64,000 nucleotides of DNA from NCBI RefSeq assembly GCF_013141715.1, contig NZ_WHOA01000019.1, forward strand, positions 1 to 64,000, given 5' to 3'. This DNA is from Paenibacillus phytorum. GTDB lineage: Bacteria > Bacillota > Bacilli > Paenibacillales > NBRC-103111. The notes beneath the pieces were generated by a model. The model had not been told where the DNA came from. It saw nothing but the letters and a program-made list of their open reading frames with translations, and made no database searches. A program made the position numbers and the translations under genes. Of the stretch, positions 53,536 to 62,987 are shown in pieces (within the stretch, counting starts at the first letter, position 1; every line of letters starts with the position of its first letter).

Positions 53536-54894
53536 ATGTCTTCATTTAATAACTTAAATAGTGCGGAAATTTCAGCAAAAGATCGTCAGTATTTATGGCA
53601 TGCGATGTCGCCATACAATCCGAATCAAGCGCCGATGGTCGTCACGAAAGGAAACGGTTCCTGGATTGAGGATATGAATGGCAATCGCTATCTGGACGCG
53701 ATGTCCGGTCTCTGGTGTGTGAATGTCGGTTACGGAAGACAGGAATTGGCGGAAGCTGCCTATGAGCAGTTAAAAACGATGGCTTATTACCCGCTTTCGC
53801 AAAGTCATCTTCCAGCGATTCAATTGGCAGAAAAGCTTAACGAATGGCTGGAAGGCGAGTACGTTATCTTTTTTTCCAACAGCGGCTCGGATGCAAATGA
53901 AACGGCTTTTAAGATCGCCAGACAATACCATCAGCAAACCGGTTCACCAAGCAGGCAAAAATTTATTTCCCGTTATCGTGCTTATCATGGAAACTCGATG
54001 GGGGCACTCGCTGCAACGGGGCAGGCTTCTCGCAAGTTCATGTATGAGCCGCTTGGCAGGGGATTCCTCCATGTGCGTCCGCCGGATAGCTACCGTCGTC
54101 CAGAAGGAATGTCGGTTGAAGATTTCAATCTCCTCTGCGCGAGGGAGATCGAAGAGAGAATCATATGGGAAGGCAAGGATACGATTGCTGCGGTCATCAT
54201 GGAGCCGGCAATTACCGGCGGTGGAGTCATCGTACCGGAACCAATATACCTTGACGAGGTGCAACGAATTTGCAAGAAGTATAACGTTCTGCTTATTATC
54301 GATGAAGTCATTTGCGGATTCGGGCGTTCAGGCATGAAATTCGGGCATATGAATTATAACGTGAAGCCGGATATCGTGACGATGGCTAAAGGCTTGACAA
54401 GCGGATACCTTCCGTTATCTGCGACAGCCGTTCGCAAAGATATTTATGAAGTATTCAAAGAACAAGGCGAATTCAGCCACCTTCGGCATGTAAATACGTT
54501 CGGAGGAAGCCCTGCTTGCTGTGCTTTGGCACTCAAAAACCTCGAAATTATGGAAAAAGAAAACTTGGTCGAGCGCTCCAGGCAACTCGGACAACGATTA
54601 GAAGCGGAAATGGCTGAACTTCTGGAGCATAGGCTCGTAGGAGACATACGTAGCTTCGGCTTCCTGATGGGGATCGAAGTGGTTGAAAACAAAGAAACGA
54701 AAGAGCCGCTTTCGCCTGCGGCCATCGGCAAGATTATTGCGGAGTGCAAGGCCAAAGGATTGATCATCGGTCGGAATGGCGATACGGTGCCTGGGTACAA
54801 CAACGTTCTCACATTGTCGCCTCCGCTTTCATCGACTGATGAAGATTTGGATTTTATCATACGGACATTTAAAGAAGTCATGAAAAATCAATAA
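53536..54894 (+). CDS. Class III omega-aminotransferase (beta-alanine:pyruvate type)
   Basis: 452 residues. Family motifs: GSWIEDMNGNRYLDAMSGLW (~43-62), the PLP-phosphate site SNSGSDANETAFKIAR (~115-130), RYRAYHGNS, the Asp in LLIIDEVICGFGRSG (~254-268) and the Schiff-base Lys285 in TMAKGLTSGY. It transfers the terminal amino group of an omega-amino acid or diamine to pyruvate (giving alanine) or another keto acid. Together with MmsA this is the standard route from beta-alanine or beta-aminoisobutyrate to acyl-CoA. It lies 20 bp after mmsA. Confidence 0.9.
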   Translation: MSSFNNLNSAEISAKDRQYLWHAMSPYNPNQAPMVVTKGNGSWIEDMNGNRYLDAMSGLWCVNVGYGRQELAEAAYEQLKTMAYYPLSQSHLPAIQLAEKLNEWLEGEYVIFFSNSGSDANETAFKIARQYHQQTGSPSRQKFISRYRAYHGNSMGALAATGQASRKFMYEPLGRGFLHVRPPDSYRRPEGMSVEDFNLLCAREIEERIIWEGKDTIAAVIMEPAITGGGVIVPEPIYLDEVQRICKKYNVLLIIDEVICGFGRSGMKFGHMNYNVKPDIVTMAKGLTSGYLPLSATAVRKDIYEVFKEQGEFSHLRHVNTFGGSPACCALALKNLEIMEKENLVERSRQLGQRLEAEMAELLEHRLVGDIRSFGFLMGIEVVENKETKEPLSPAAIGKIIAECKAKGLIIGRNGDTVPGYNNVLTLSPPLSSTDEDLDFIIRTFKEVMKNQ

Positions 54895-54919
54895 AGCTAT
54901 GGATAACCGGATGATCTAG

Positions 54920-55341
54920 CCATTAGTATCATGTTGGCAGTGGTTCCATGGATCAATGCAGGCGCGAAAGAAATCACACAAAGTCCATTTATTCAGGTTT
55001 TTGGTCACTTTGGCTTTGCTTATGCAGCCGGAATTTATGAATAAAGATGGAACGCCGGTGAATTCTTTGTGGTAATTAGCCACTTGAGATTCAGAAAACA
55101 ATGGCAAGCCAAACCTGGTGAGGAACTGCCTATTAAGGCTCCTTTCTTCCCATACTTGCAAATTCTCGGAATTATCCTAATTGCAGCTATCTTAATTACT
55201 ATGGGATTGGATAAAGATTTCTGGAATATATCATGGATAGTTGGAGTTCCTTGGCTTGCGTTTCTAACCATTATTTACTATACCAAATATAAAAAAATGC
55301 AAATCACTCGCAACAATGAATTAGGAGAGGTTAACTCATGA
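54920..55341 (+). pseudogene. Amino-acid permease relic with internal deletions
   Basis: Three recognisable pieces of an APC-family amino-acid permease lie in order but in different frames. AVVPWINAGAKEITQSPFIQ comes first. MNKDGTPVNSLW (55038 on) follows, ending at a stop. Last is a C-terminal piece from 55069 with SHLRFRKQWQAKPGEELPIK and two membrane segments (~30-75). At least two internal deletions have removed the central helices. It is followed at once by the alanine dehydrogenase relic, suggesting a former alanine uptake/oxidation pair. Confidence 0.75.
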
Positions 55342-56015
55342 GATCGGAGTCATCAAAGAAATTAAAAACAATGAAAATCGCGTAGGGATAACACCTGCTG
55401 GAGTAACAGCATTTACTAGTCATGGACATGAAGTATTGGTTCAATGAATTGCAGGAATAGGAAGTGGTTTTTCTGACCAAGCGTATATTGATGCCGGTGC
55501 AAAAATCGTCTCCACTGCCAAAGAAGCTTGGTCTGCAGAGATGGTCATTAAAGTAAAAGAACCACTACCGGAAGAGTATCCTTATTTTCATGAAGGTTTG
55601 CTTCAGAACCAGAGTTAACAAAAGCTCTTGAATTCCAAAGGTGGAAGCGGCATACTTCTTGGTGGCGTACCAGGGGTTACACCGGCGGAAGTCGTCATCG
55701 TTGGTGGCGGAATCGTAGGAAGTAATGCTGCCAAAATGGCCATAGGCTTAGGCGAGATGGTTAAAACATGCGGTTGCGAATATGCCCGGGGCTGTAGCGC
55801 AAACGTCAACGATTGCATTGACAAATGTAACTATTCCTTACGGAGTGCAGATCGCTAATAAAGGATACAGACAAGCTGCTATAGAAAACAAGTCACTAGC
55901 CAAAGGGATTAATGTTATGGATGGCAAAGTTACTTATAAAGCTATTGCTCTTGCTCACGGTTATTCTTATACGAGCATTGATACTGCTTTTAATGAACCT
56001 GTTGTTTCTATTTAG
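55338..56015 (+). pseudogene. ald: Alanine dehydrogenase, degenerate
   Basis: The frame from 55340 reads [20 protein letters not shown] then GHEVLVQ and a TGA stop where Ald normally continues. After it come SGFSDQAYIDAGAKIVSTA and VIKVKEPLPEEYPYF. A deletion joins to [20 protein letters not shown] (the NAD-binding GxGxxG region). A second deletion removes most of the NAD domain before [20 protein letters not shown] and the C-terminal ending. These are unmistakable Ald segments, with one nonsense codon, frameshifts and two deletions. Ald would have recycled the alanine made by the upstream aminotransferase. Confidence 0.88.
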
Positions 56016-56173
56016 AAAGTTGTTGCTTATTCCGGAGATTTAACGATTTAAAAGATTACTTCAGAGGGAACGCAATTTTACCTCTTTTGGTTTTTCGTGT
56101 AGACTGGAATTTACTCTAATTTTTCTGAATCACATTGAAGAGGTTTTCCTAAACAACCATAGACAAGAAAAAG

Positions 56174-56224
56174 ACGAATACATGAAACCTTGCTCCGTTC
56201 GGATCAGGGCTTTAATGTATTCGT
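56174..56224 (-). terminator. Long-stem terminator of the minus-strand ABC operon
   Basis: ACGAATACAT (56174-56183) pairs with ATGTATTCGT (56215-56224) around a partly paired internal loop. Read on the minus strand it is followed by CTTTTTCTTG. Confidence 0.6.
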
Positions 56225-56291
56225 TTCAAGTGACAACCTATGAATAGAAGTATTCAGCTTCAAAGGCTTTCTCTTGCAAAGCTTTAAGCTC

Positions 56292-57122
56292 TTATCCCTT
56301 TAGCGAGCCGGACGTGATGCCGTTAATGATATATTTTTGCATGAAAATGTAGAACAGAATGAGTGGTGCAACCGCTAAGAGCATCATCGGGAAGAAATTC
56401 GTCCAGTCGGTCGAGAATTGCCCAATATTGCGGAACACTTCTAAGAGCAATACACCCTTTGAACGGGATTGCAAGAACAACAATGGCGTCATGAAATCAT
56501 TCCACACACCAAGTGTATTCAAAATCGCTACAGTGGCAATCACCGGCGTAAGCAGAGGGAACACAATCTGCCAGAATGTTCTCCAAACCCCACAGCCGTC
56601 TACTCTTGCCGCTTCTTCCAGTTCAAATGGAACGGTAGAGCTGATAAAGCTTTTAATTAAAAAGATAGAGAACGGAAGGCTGTAACAAATTTCTATAAGA
56701 ACAATGCCCGTGTGGGTATTCATAAGCCCAAGCTGGGCTACCTGTTTATAAAGTGCTAAGATCCCCATTTGGTACGGTACCATCATCCCAACCATGAATA
56801 AAAGGAACACGATCCGATTGAAGTGATTAGTGCGTCGTACCAAGCTGTAAGCAGCCATCGCAGAAAACATAACAATACCCACAACGGAGGAAATCGTAAT
56901 GATAAGGTTGTTTCCCAACACATGAATGTAGTTCATTGCCTTAAAGGCGCGAATGTAATTGACGAACGTGATGTTAACTGGAAGGCCCAGCGGATGAGAG
57001 ACCGCATCAGCTGGGGTCTTAAAAGTCGTGATGATCAAATAGTAAATAGGGATCATAAAAATCGCCGCTAAGACGAGCATGAGAATTTCCGTCACGGCAG
57101 TTTCTTTTGTATATCGATTCAT
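56292..57122 (-). CDS. ABC sugar transporter permease, MalG type
   Basis: 276 residues from ATG 57122, two bases after the preceding permease stop. A GTG at 57140 would overlap that gene and is less likely, since GGAGCGGCGG lies between the two and can serve as ribosome site. CUT1 features: first TM ~11-31, the EAA loop FELEEAARVDGCGVWRTFWQ (~165-185), and the C-terminal MQKYIINGITSGSLKG. It is the last gene of the importer. Confidence 0.92.
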   Translation of the reverse strand: MNRYTKETAVTEILMLVLAAIFMIPIYYLIITTFKTPADAVSHPLGLPVNITFVNYIRAFKAMNYIHVLGNNLIITISSVVGIVMFSAMAAYSLVRRTNHFNRIVFLLFMVGMMVPYQMGILALYKQVAQLGLMNTHTGIVLIEICYSLPFSIFLIKSFISSTVPFELEEAARVDGCGVWRTFWQIVFPLLTPVIATVAILNTLGVWNDFMTPLLFLQSRSKGVLLLEVFRNIGQFSTDWTNFFPMMLLAVAPLILFYIFMQKYIINGITSGSLKG

Positions 57123-57124
57123 GA

Positions 57125-58012
57125 TTACCGCCGCTCCCACATCTTGATTAGTGAAATGTGAATAAAGGTGATGATGCCAACGAGGATAACGAAGACGATA
57201 CCGAATGCGGCTCCGTAGCTATAGAAACCTTCACTGAGCCCTTTCTTGAGCATGAGTGATACGATCGTTTCCGTAGAATACCCCGGGCCACCACCAGTCA
57301 AGGCGTAAACAATATCAAATACCTTCATGCCGTTTATCATCCCCATAACCGTATTGAAAGTGATCGCCGGAAGCAGTAGAGGAAGTGTGATATAGCGGAA
57401 CATTTGCAACCCACTCGCTCTGTCAATCTTCGCCGCTTCGTAATAATCTGTTGAGATGCTCTGCAAGTTGGCCAAATAAATAACCATTGTGTAACCAACC
57501 CACTGCCATACGGAGGCGATGATGACCGAATAGAGTGCAAGATGAGGATCTCCGAGAAAATTGATGCGTTCAAAGCCAAGAGCGACTACAAGTTGATTAA
57601 TCAAGCCAAAGTCGGAGGGTGAGTACATAAAATTCCAGAGAAAACCGATAACCAATACGCTGAACACCGCAGGAAGGAAGAACGCAGCCCGCAGCAGATT
57701 TTTTGTTTTTAATTTTTTATTGAGAAACACCGCTATTGGAATGGCTAGTACATTCTGCCCAAGCATCGCGAGTACCGCATAGATTAAAGTGTTTTTAATA
57801 CCTGTCAAATAGAGTGAATCTTTAAATAGAGCTATATAATTGTCTAGACCAACAAATTTGACAACAACCGGATGCACGTCTGACCAGTTTGTAAAGCTGT
57901 ATAAAGCGGTCTTTAACGTCGGAATTATGAAAAAGGTACAATAAATAAGTAAGGCAGGAAGCAAAAGCAGAACATAACTGATCTCTCTTTTGAAAATTTT
58001 TGGTTTGTTCAT
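57125..58012 (-). CDS. ABC sugar transporter permease, MalF type
   Basis: 295 residues from ATG 58012, 9 bp after AAAGG; in-frame TTG codons at 58021/58018 are rejected on spacing. TM1 ~13-33 (YVLLLLPALLIYCTFFII), the family segment FVGLDNYIALFKDS, and an EAA loop YYEAAKIDRASGLQMFRYIT (~190-210) in which Arg replaces the usual Gly. TGGGPGYSTETIVSLML follows. Forms the heterodimer with the MalG-type partner. Confidence 0.92.
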   Translation of the reverse strand: MNKPKIFKREISYVLLLLPALLIYCTFFIIPTLKTALYSFTNWSDVHPVVVKFVGLDNYIALFKDSLYLTGIKNTLIYAVLAMLGQNVLAIPIAVFLNKKLKTKNLLRAAFFLPAVFSVLVIGFLWNFMYSPSDFGLINQLVVALGFERINFLGDPHLALYSVIIASVWQWVGYTMVIYLANLQSISTDYYEAAKIDRASGLQMFRYITLPLLLPAITFNTVMGMINGMKVFDIVYALTGGGPGYSTETIVSLMLKKGLSEGFYSYGAAFGIVFVILVGIITFIHISLIKMWERR

Positions 58013-58040
58013 GTGCAACAACCTTTAGCTTATAGGATGT

Positions 58041-58068
58041 ACAAGGGGCAAATCGCATTGCCCCTTGT
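58041..58068 (-). other. Intercistronic hairpin after the binding-protein gene
   Basis: ACAAGGGGCAA (58041-58051), a 6-base loop, TTGCCCCTTGT (58058-58068): a perfect 11-bp stem without a T-run, between binding protein and permease genes. Same position as the hairpin at 7046-7073. Confidence 0.65.
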
Positions 58069-58080
58069 AATTTATACGGC

Positions 58081-59391
58081 CTATTTAGATTTCTCCAGCA
58101 GTTCAGCTGCTTTCTTGTCTACCGCTTCTAGCACTTGATGAGGCGTTTTGGTACCGGCTATGATTTCTTGAATACCTTTTCCTAGATCTGTGAAAGCAGC
58201 ATAAGCAACGCCCCAATTATTAACAGGGTACATGACATTGCCCGCTTTGAAAGCTTCTTGAGCACCGTTGTACTCTGCTGGCATTTCAAAAGTAACGCCT
58301 TTCAAGAAAGATGAACCGCCTTTATTATCGGCCCAGTAAGCATTCTGACCTTCTGGTGTGGATAACAGGTCAAGCACCTTGTACGCCGCATCTTTGACTT
58401 TGGACTTCGCATTCAAACCAAACGATACCCCTGGACCGCCGACCATCCAACCCGGACCGCCTTTTGTACCCAGGTTCGGGAACATATCAATCTTCATGTT
58501 AGGCGCTTTTTGCTTAAAGGTTTCCATGTACCAAGGTCCTGCTTGGAACATAGCTGCCTTGCCGCTTGTAAATTCGTCAATGGCTTGTTCTTCTTCAAGC
58601 CCAAGCATATCTTTGGTGAAGACACCGTGTTTCAAGTATTCGGTCCATGTCGTCAAAGCAGGCTCCAGCGCATCGACCATTTTCGTGGTTCCTTTGCCAA
58701 AATCATCATTCCATTTTTTACCTTCCGTTGTGCCGATAAAATCATTTAATGCCAAACCGAGGAAGGACTGGCCAGCTACGTTAGGATTCTTTAGACCGAT
58801 CGCTTGGGGTTTGATGCCATTCTTCTTCAGCACGTCCGCTACTTGGAAGTACTCATCAAGCGTTTTTGGTATTTTCAGGTTATATTTGGTGAATAGATCA
58901 ACGTTATAGTAAACCCCGTTAAACCAACTAGCTTGCGGCAACCCGTACAGTTTATTATCAAATGTTACGGTGGACGTGCCGGTATTATAATACTTGCTGG
59001 CGTAGCGTTCTGTTAAATCTTCGAAGTAACCTGTTTTGACGGTTTTAGCATCCACTACTCCACCGATTATGTCAGGACCTTCGCCTGCTGCAAGTTGTGT
59101 TTTGATGACATCTGTGTAAGTCTTGTTATCGATGAACTGATACTCCACATCTACATCGGGAAGTTTATCTTTGAATAATTGCAGAAGCGTCTTTACACTG
59201 TCTTCTTTGTTCCAATACGATAATCTGACTTTCACTTTCTTTACCGGTACCTGATCCTTTGTTTCTTTCGTTTGCGTTGTAACCTTCGGTGTTACATTTT
59301 CCTTTGTGCTGCTGTTGTCCTTACTGCAGCCTGTAAATAGGATCGACAAGGTGAGTATAGCGGTAGCGGAGACTGACCATTTTCTCTTCAT
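58081..59391 (-). CDS. ABC sugar-binding lipoprotein
   Basis: 436 residues from ATG 59391, 8 bp after GGGAGGT (an upstream TTG at 59406 is rejected). Lipobox FTGC at ~20-23, a polar linker, then a family 1 SBP: VRLSYWNKEDSVKTLLQLFK, LAAGEGPDIIGG, NKLYGLPQASWFNGVYYN and FTSGKAAMFQAGPWYMETF (the last is highly typical of CUT1 binding proteins). First gene of the importer operon, divergent from the YesN-type regulator that probably controls it. Ligand probably a mono- or oligosaccharide. Confidence 0.92.
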   Translation of the reverse strand: MKRKWSVSATAILTLSILFTGCSKDNSSTKENVTPKVTTQTKETKDQVPVKKVKVRLSYWNKEDSVKTLLQLFKDKLPDVDVEYQFIDNKTYTDVIKTQLAAGEGPDIIGGVVDAKTVKTGYFEDLTERYASKYYNTGTSTVTFDNKLYGLPQASWFNGVYYNVDLFTKYNLKIPKTLDEYFQVADVLKKNGIKPQAIGLKNPNVAGQSFLGLALNDFIGTTEGKKWNDDFGKGTTKMVDALEPALTTWTEYLKHGVFTKDMLGLEEEQAIDEFTSGKAAMFQAGPWYMETFKQKAPNMKIDMFPNLGTKGGPGWMVGGPGVSFGLNAKSKVKDAAYKVLDLLSTPEGQNAYWADNKGGSSFLKGVTFEMPAEYNGAQEAFKAGNVMYPVNNWGVAYAAFTDLGKGIQEIIAGTKTPHQVLEAVDKKAAELLEKSK

Positions 59392-59459
59392 ACAAAGACC
59401 TCCCAAATTTAGATAGTTTGTTTCTCAGTTCTGTTATCATTGTAGTATAAATGCCATTT

Positions 59460-59495
59460 CAATCGAAATAACAGATTTTTTCGAAACCTAACAGA
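59460..59495. promoter_or_regulatory. Candidate YesN-type regulator site, importer promoter
   Basis: CAATCGAAAT (59460-59469) and CTAACAGA (59488-59495), in the divergent region between the importer and its two-component genes. The same two words (the second inverted) recur at 62988-63004 before the next secreted enzyme. Shared-motif inference only. Confidence 0.4.
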
Positions 59496-59608
59496 ATTTA
59501 TCTAGAAATAGTAACCAAACTATGCGATTAATAGAACACAGTATGAATTGGAATACCTGGTGTGCTATGCTTTGAATAGCTCTCGTATGAACGGATAGGG
59601 AGGGAAAT

Positions 59609-61180
59609 ATGTATCATATACTAGTAGTCGATGATCAACAAGCAGAAATCGATGCCATTGAATGGCTTATTCATAAGCATGCTCTACCATTTTCTGTTGC
59701 TCAGGCCAATGATGGGGAAGTAGCGTTGGACTATATAAGGGGTCATCATGTCGATCTGTTACTCACGGATATTCGCATGCCATTCATGGACGGTCTAGAG
59801 TTAATTAGGCAGGCAAAAGTAGTCGTTCCAGACCTTAAGGTGCTTATTTACAGTGCTTATGGGGAATTTGAATATGCACAAAAAGCGATTCAGCTTGGAA
59901 CGGTTAATTATATGTTAAAGCCGATCGATGTGAAGGAATTCCTCAAAGTGTTCCATTCCATAATCAATATACTTGAGGACGAACGACTTCAGAGGGAGAA
60001 AGATGAGCTGCTGATCAAAGGCTTTCATAAAGGAGTGGCGTATGAGAAAGAAAAGCTCCTGTTTGATCTCCTTCAAGGCCGTGAGAGTGACGTCCATTAC
60101 GAGGAACGGGTAGCTTTTGCTGGCCTAAGTCATCTGTCAAATAAGCGGATGTATATGATTATGATTGGATTGCTAAATCATTTTTTTGATCTGCATCATG
60201 CAGAAGTGTTCGAATGCCTTCAGTCGACTTGTAAACATGAGATGCTTTATTTAAATATGAATGAGTATCAAAGCATCATGCTAATCGCTATAGATCCAGC
60301 TTCAACGATCAGCGATAACCAGCAAGAGCTTATGGCTTATGGGAATTGGGTTAAAGAATGGCTGGAGACTCGATTCGATCGGCGAAGTTTCATTATTGTT
60401 GGTCGTCCGATCGATAAGCTAGAGGGACTTCATGACGAGTTTAACCAAATGGAAGAGTTAATGAATTTTCGGTTCTTTATGGATAGCAGTGTCGTTTGTT
60501 CCAAAGATGACGAAAGCATTTATGTCCATGTAGATGACGAATCGTTAGAGCTTATGCTGAAGGATATTTATACTTCCATTGAACGAAATGATTATCGTAC
60601 ACTTGAGCATCGAATAGAGTTTCTCATAGCGAGTATGCGCAGTTGTAAGCGGTTTAGTTCTATTTATGCCAAACTCATATTTACAGAAATATTAAAAAAA
60701 ATAGTAGAGTTTCAAGGAAAAAAATACGTCAATTTATTAAAGGATGGCTTGGAGCGAATCGCACTTTGCAATTCGATTGCTGAGTTGAGGCAAGTCATTT
60801 TATCCGTTTTTCAGGAGCATTTGCTGCGAATCGAAACGGCGACAGATGATCAATGCCGCAAAGTGATTGAAGATGTACAGACGCTCATCCAGCTAGAATA
60901 CGGGAGTGATATTGGGGTCGAATATCTAGCCAAGCGCGTCTTTTTATCGCCAAGTTATTTAAGTTTTCTGTTTAAAAAAAGTACAGGCCAAAGCCTAGTC
61001 AAATATATTACAGCCGTTCGAATGGAGCGAGCGAAGGAACTGCTGCGTGATTCAACGATTAAAGTTGTTGATATCGCCAGTACAGTTGGGTTCGCGAACA
61101 CTTCCTATTTTAATTTAATGTTTAAGCAATATAACGGCTTGACTCCTGTTCAATATCGGGAGGGTGGTGGAAGGAGGTGA
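59609..61180 (+). CDS. YesN-type response regulator with AraC DNA-binding domain
   Basis: 523 residues after AGGGAGGG. Receiver domain ~1-125 with DD at 9-10, phospho-acceptor Asp54 (LLLTDIRMPFMDG) and Lys in MLKPIDV. A long helical middle region (~130-410). C-terminal AraC HTH pair (~425-520): VEYLAKRVFLSPSYLSFLFK and VVDIASTVGFANTSYFNLMF. Its stop overlaps the kinase GTG (GTGA). YesN/YesM pairs beside CUT1 importers activate them in response to extracellular sugar. Confidence 0.93.
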   Translation: MYHILVVDDQQAEIDAIEWLIHKHALPFSVAQANDGEVALDYIRGHHVDLLLTDIRMPFMDGLELIRQAKVVVPDLKVLIYSAYGEFEYAQKAIQLGTVNYMLKPIDVKEFLKVFHSIINILEDERLQREKDELLIKGFHKGVAYEKEKLLFDLLQGRESDVHYEERVAFAGLSHLSNKRMYMIMIGLLNHFFDLHHAEVFECLQSTCKHEMLYLNMNEYQSIMLIAIDPASTISDNQQELMAYGNWVKEWLETRFDRRSFIIVGRPIDKLEGLHDEFNQMEELMNFRFFMDSSVVCSKDDESIYVHVDDESLELMLKDIYTSIERNDYRTLEHRIEFLIASMRSCKRFSSIYAKLIFTEILKKIVEFQGKKYVNLLKDGLERIALCNSIAELRQVILSVFQEHLLRIETATDDQCRKVIEDVQTLIQLEYGSDIGVEYLAKRVFLSPSYLSFLFKKSTGQSLVKYITAVRMERAKELLRDSTIKVVDIASTVGFANTSYFNLMFKQYNGLTPVQYREGGGRR

Positions 61181-62892
61181 CTCCGCTCAAATTTATCCGT
61201 AATCTCCGCCTGCGCCAGAAATTATTGCTTTCTTATGTGACTGTCATCTTCCTGCCAACCATTGTACTGGGCTTGTATGCCTACCAAAATTCCAAATCTT
61301 CATTGGAAAGCCAGTTTTTGCAAAGCGCGGATAACGAGGCGAAGAAGGTCGCACTAGAGATCAGTTACCGACTTCAGAGGCAGGATGTGTCAATGAAATC
61401 GATTGTTTTCCATCCAGCGCTCATTGAGTTGATGAGTAACCCGAATCAGGATTTGTACATCCAATTTAAGGCGCTGAATGATAAAATTGAACCTATTTTT
61501 TTCAACTTGATGTATATGGTTGGAGATATGAATGAGATTATGTTGTATTCCGAGAGTCGGCAATCTGAATTAGGAAACTTCATTACTCCTTCTTCAGCAG
61601 TTAAGGATAAGGATTGGTATCTAGAGACAAAAGGCAGTGATACAACCAAGTGGTGGTTCGAAGATGGAGAATTGTTTGCCACACGAGTGATTTACAATAT
61701 CGAGTTTCGGACCGTGAGCGGTGAACTTTATGTCAGGTTTGATTACAATAAAATCTTTGGTGATTTCATTGGCAGGGCGAATGAAGGGTATGGCATCATC
61801 ATTACCGATAGACAGAATCGGTCCGTTTTAACAGAGCATGTTGGGCAGATGGAAGATGTTCAACTTCAATCACTTTCAAGGAAGGGTACTTCAAAAGCAA
61901 CAATAAGTGGCGAATCCTACATAGTTGTAAACAAAGATATTCCTCAAACCGATTGGATACTGCATTATTTGGCCCCCGATAATCAGTACAAAACAGGCAT
62001 TGGCAATATTTTAAGCGCAACGGGCATCATTGTACTAATCTGCATGGTTTTCCTCAGTATCATTATCTTCCTGTTCTCAGAAACGATGTTAAAAGGAATC
62101 GAAAAATTAAACACCAAAATGAAGATGGTGGAAGATGGTGATCTTACTGTTGTTGTATCAACGAATTCCAAAGATGAAATCGGGCAGCTAACCGATCGAT
62201 TCGGTTCTATGCTTAAACAAATTAATCAGCTCATTTCGGAGGTATATCAAACAAAAATCACGCAAAAGGCGGCCGAACTCAAAGCGCTGCAAGCTCAGAT
62301 TAATCCCCATTTTCTATACAATACTTTATCTTTAATTAATTCAAAAGCGCTGCGTATCGATGCCCAAGAAATTAGTGACTTGGTGAATCATCTTTCCAGA
62401 TATTACAGAACGACTTTGAATAAAGGGAAGCAGATTATTTCGATTCAAGATGAATGGACAAACGTCCAAGCGTACATACATATTCAATTAGCTATGCACA
62501 ATACAAGCTTTGATGTAGAATTCGATGCAGACGACAAGGTATTTCAATTTGAAATGATCCATTTGATCTTGCAGCCGATTGTTGAAAATGCGATTATGCA
62601 TGGCATCGATCTGAAGCGTGAGGGGCGAGGTAGACTCATCCTGCGGGCAAGTCTCGACGGTGAGGATATTGTTTTTGCCGTGGAGGATAATGGCGTCGGT
62701 ATGGAACCGTATATGATTGAGCGTATTCTTGAACATGAAAGTACTGGTTATGGCATGAAAAATGTGCAAGAAAGATTACAGCTCTTATTTGGATCCGAAT
62801 ACGGGATCTTTATTCATAGTCAACCTGGGATTGGCACTTCAGTTATCGTACGCATACCGCAGTATCGTCACATTAGAGAAGAAGAGTCATGA
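61177..62892 (+). CDS. YesM-type sensor histidine kinase
   Basis: 571 residues from GTG 61177, overlapping the regulator's stop. TM1 ~14-34; extracellular double-Cache-like sensor (~36-275); TM2 ~283-305; HAMP ~306-360 (NTKMKMVEDGDLTVVVSTNS). His_kinase domain with QAQINPHFLYNTLSLINS (phospho-acceptor His), then the HATPase with IVENAIMHGID, VEDNGVGM and GYGMKNVQERL. Signals to the YesN-type regulator encoded just before it. Confidence 0.93.
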   Translation: MTPLKFIRNLRLRQKLLLSYVTVIFLPTIVLGLYAYQNSKSSLESQFLQSADNEAKKVALEISYRLQRQDVSMKSIVFHPALIELMSNPNQDLYIQFKALNDKIEPIFFNLMYMVGDMNEIMLYSESRQSELGNFITPSSAVKDKDWYLETKGSDTTKWWFEDGELFATRVIYNIEFRTVSGELYVRFDYNKIFGDFIGRANEGYGIIITDRQNRSVLTEHVGQMEDVQLQSLSRKGTSKATISGESYIVVNKDIPQTDWILHYLAPDNQYKTGIGNILSATGIIVLICMVFLSIIIFLFSETMLKGIEKLNTKMKMVEDGDLTVVVSTNSKDEIGQLTDRFGSMLKQINQLISEVYQTKITQKAAELKALQAQINPHFLYNTLSLINSKALRIDAQEISDLVNHLSRYYRTTLNKGKQIISIQDEWTNVQAYIHIQLAMHNTSFDVEFDADDKVFQFEMIHLILQPIVENAIMHGIDLKREGRGRLILRASLDGEDIVFAVEDNGVGMEPYMIERILEHESTGYGMKNVQERLQLLFGSEYGIFIHSQPGIGTSVIVRIPQYRHIREEES

Positions 62893-62898
62893 TCACAT

Positions 62899-62938
62899 AA
62901 GGGCCAATGTTCATAAGAGCATGGCCCTTTTCGTATTG
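62899..62938 (+). terminator. Terminator after the two-component operon
   Basis: AAGGGCCA with ATGTTC pairs with GAGCAT and TGGCCCTT (one bulged A), followed by TTCG. Strong stem. Confidence 0.75.
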
Positions 62939-62987
62939 CTGTCATGTCCGGGTTGCGGCGGTAAAGCCATGTTCGTTTTTTTGTTTC

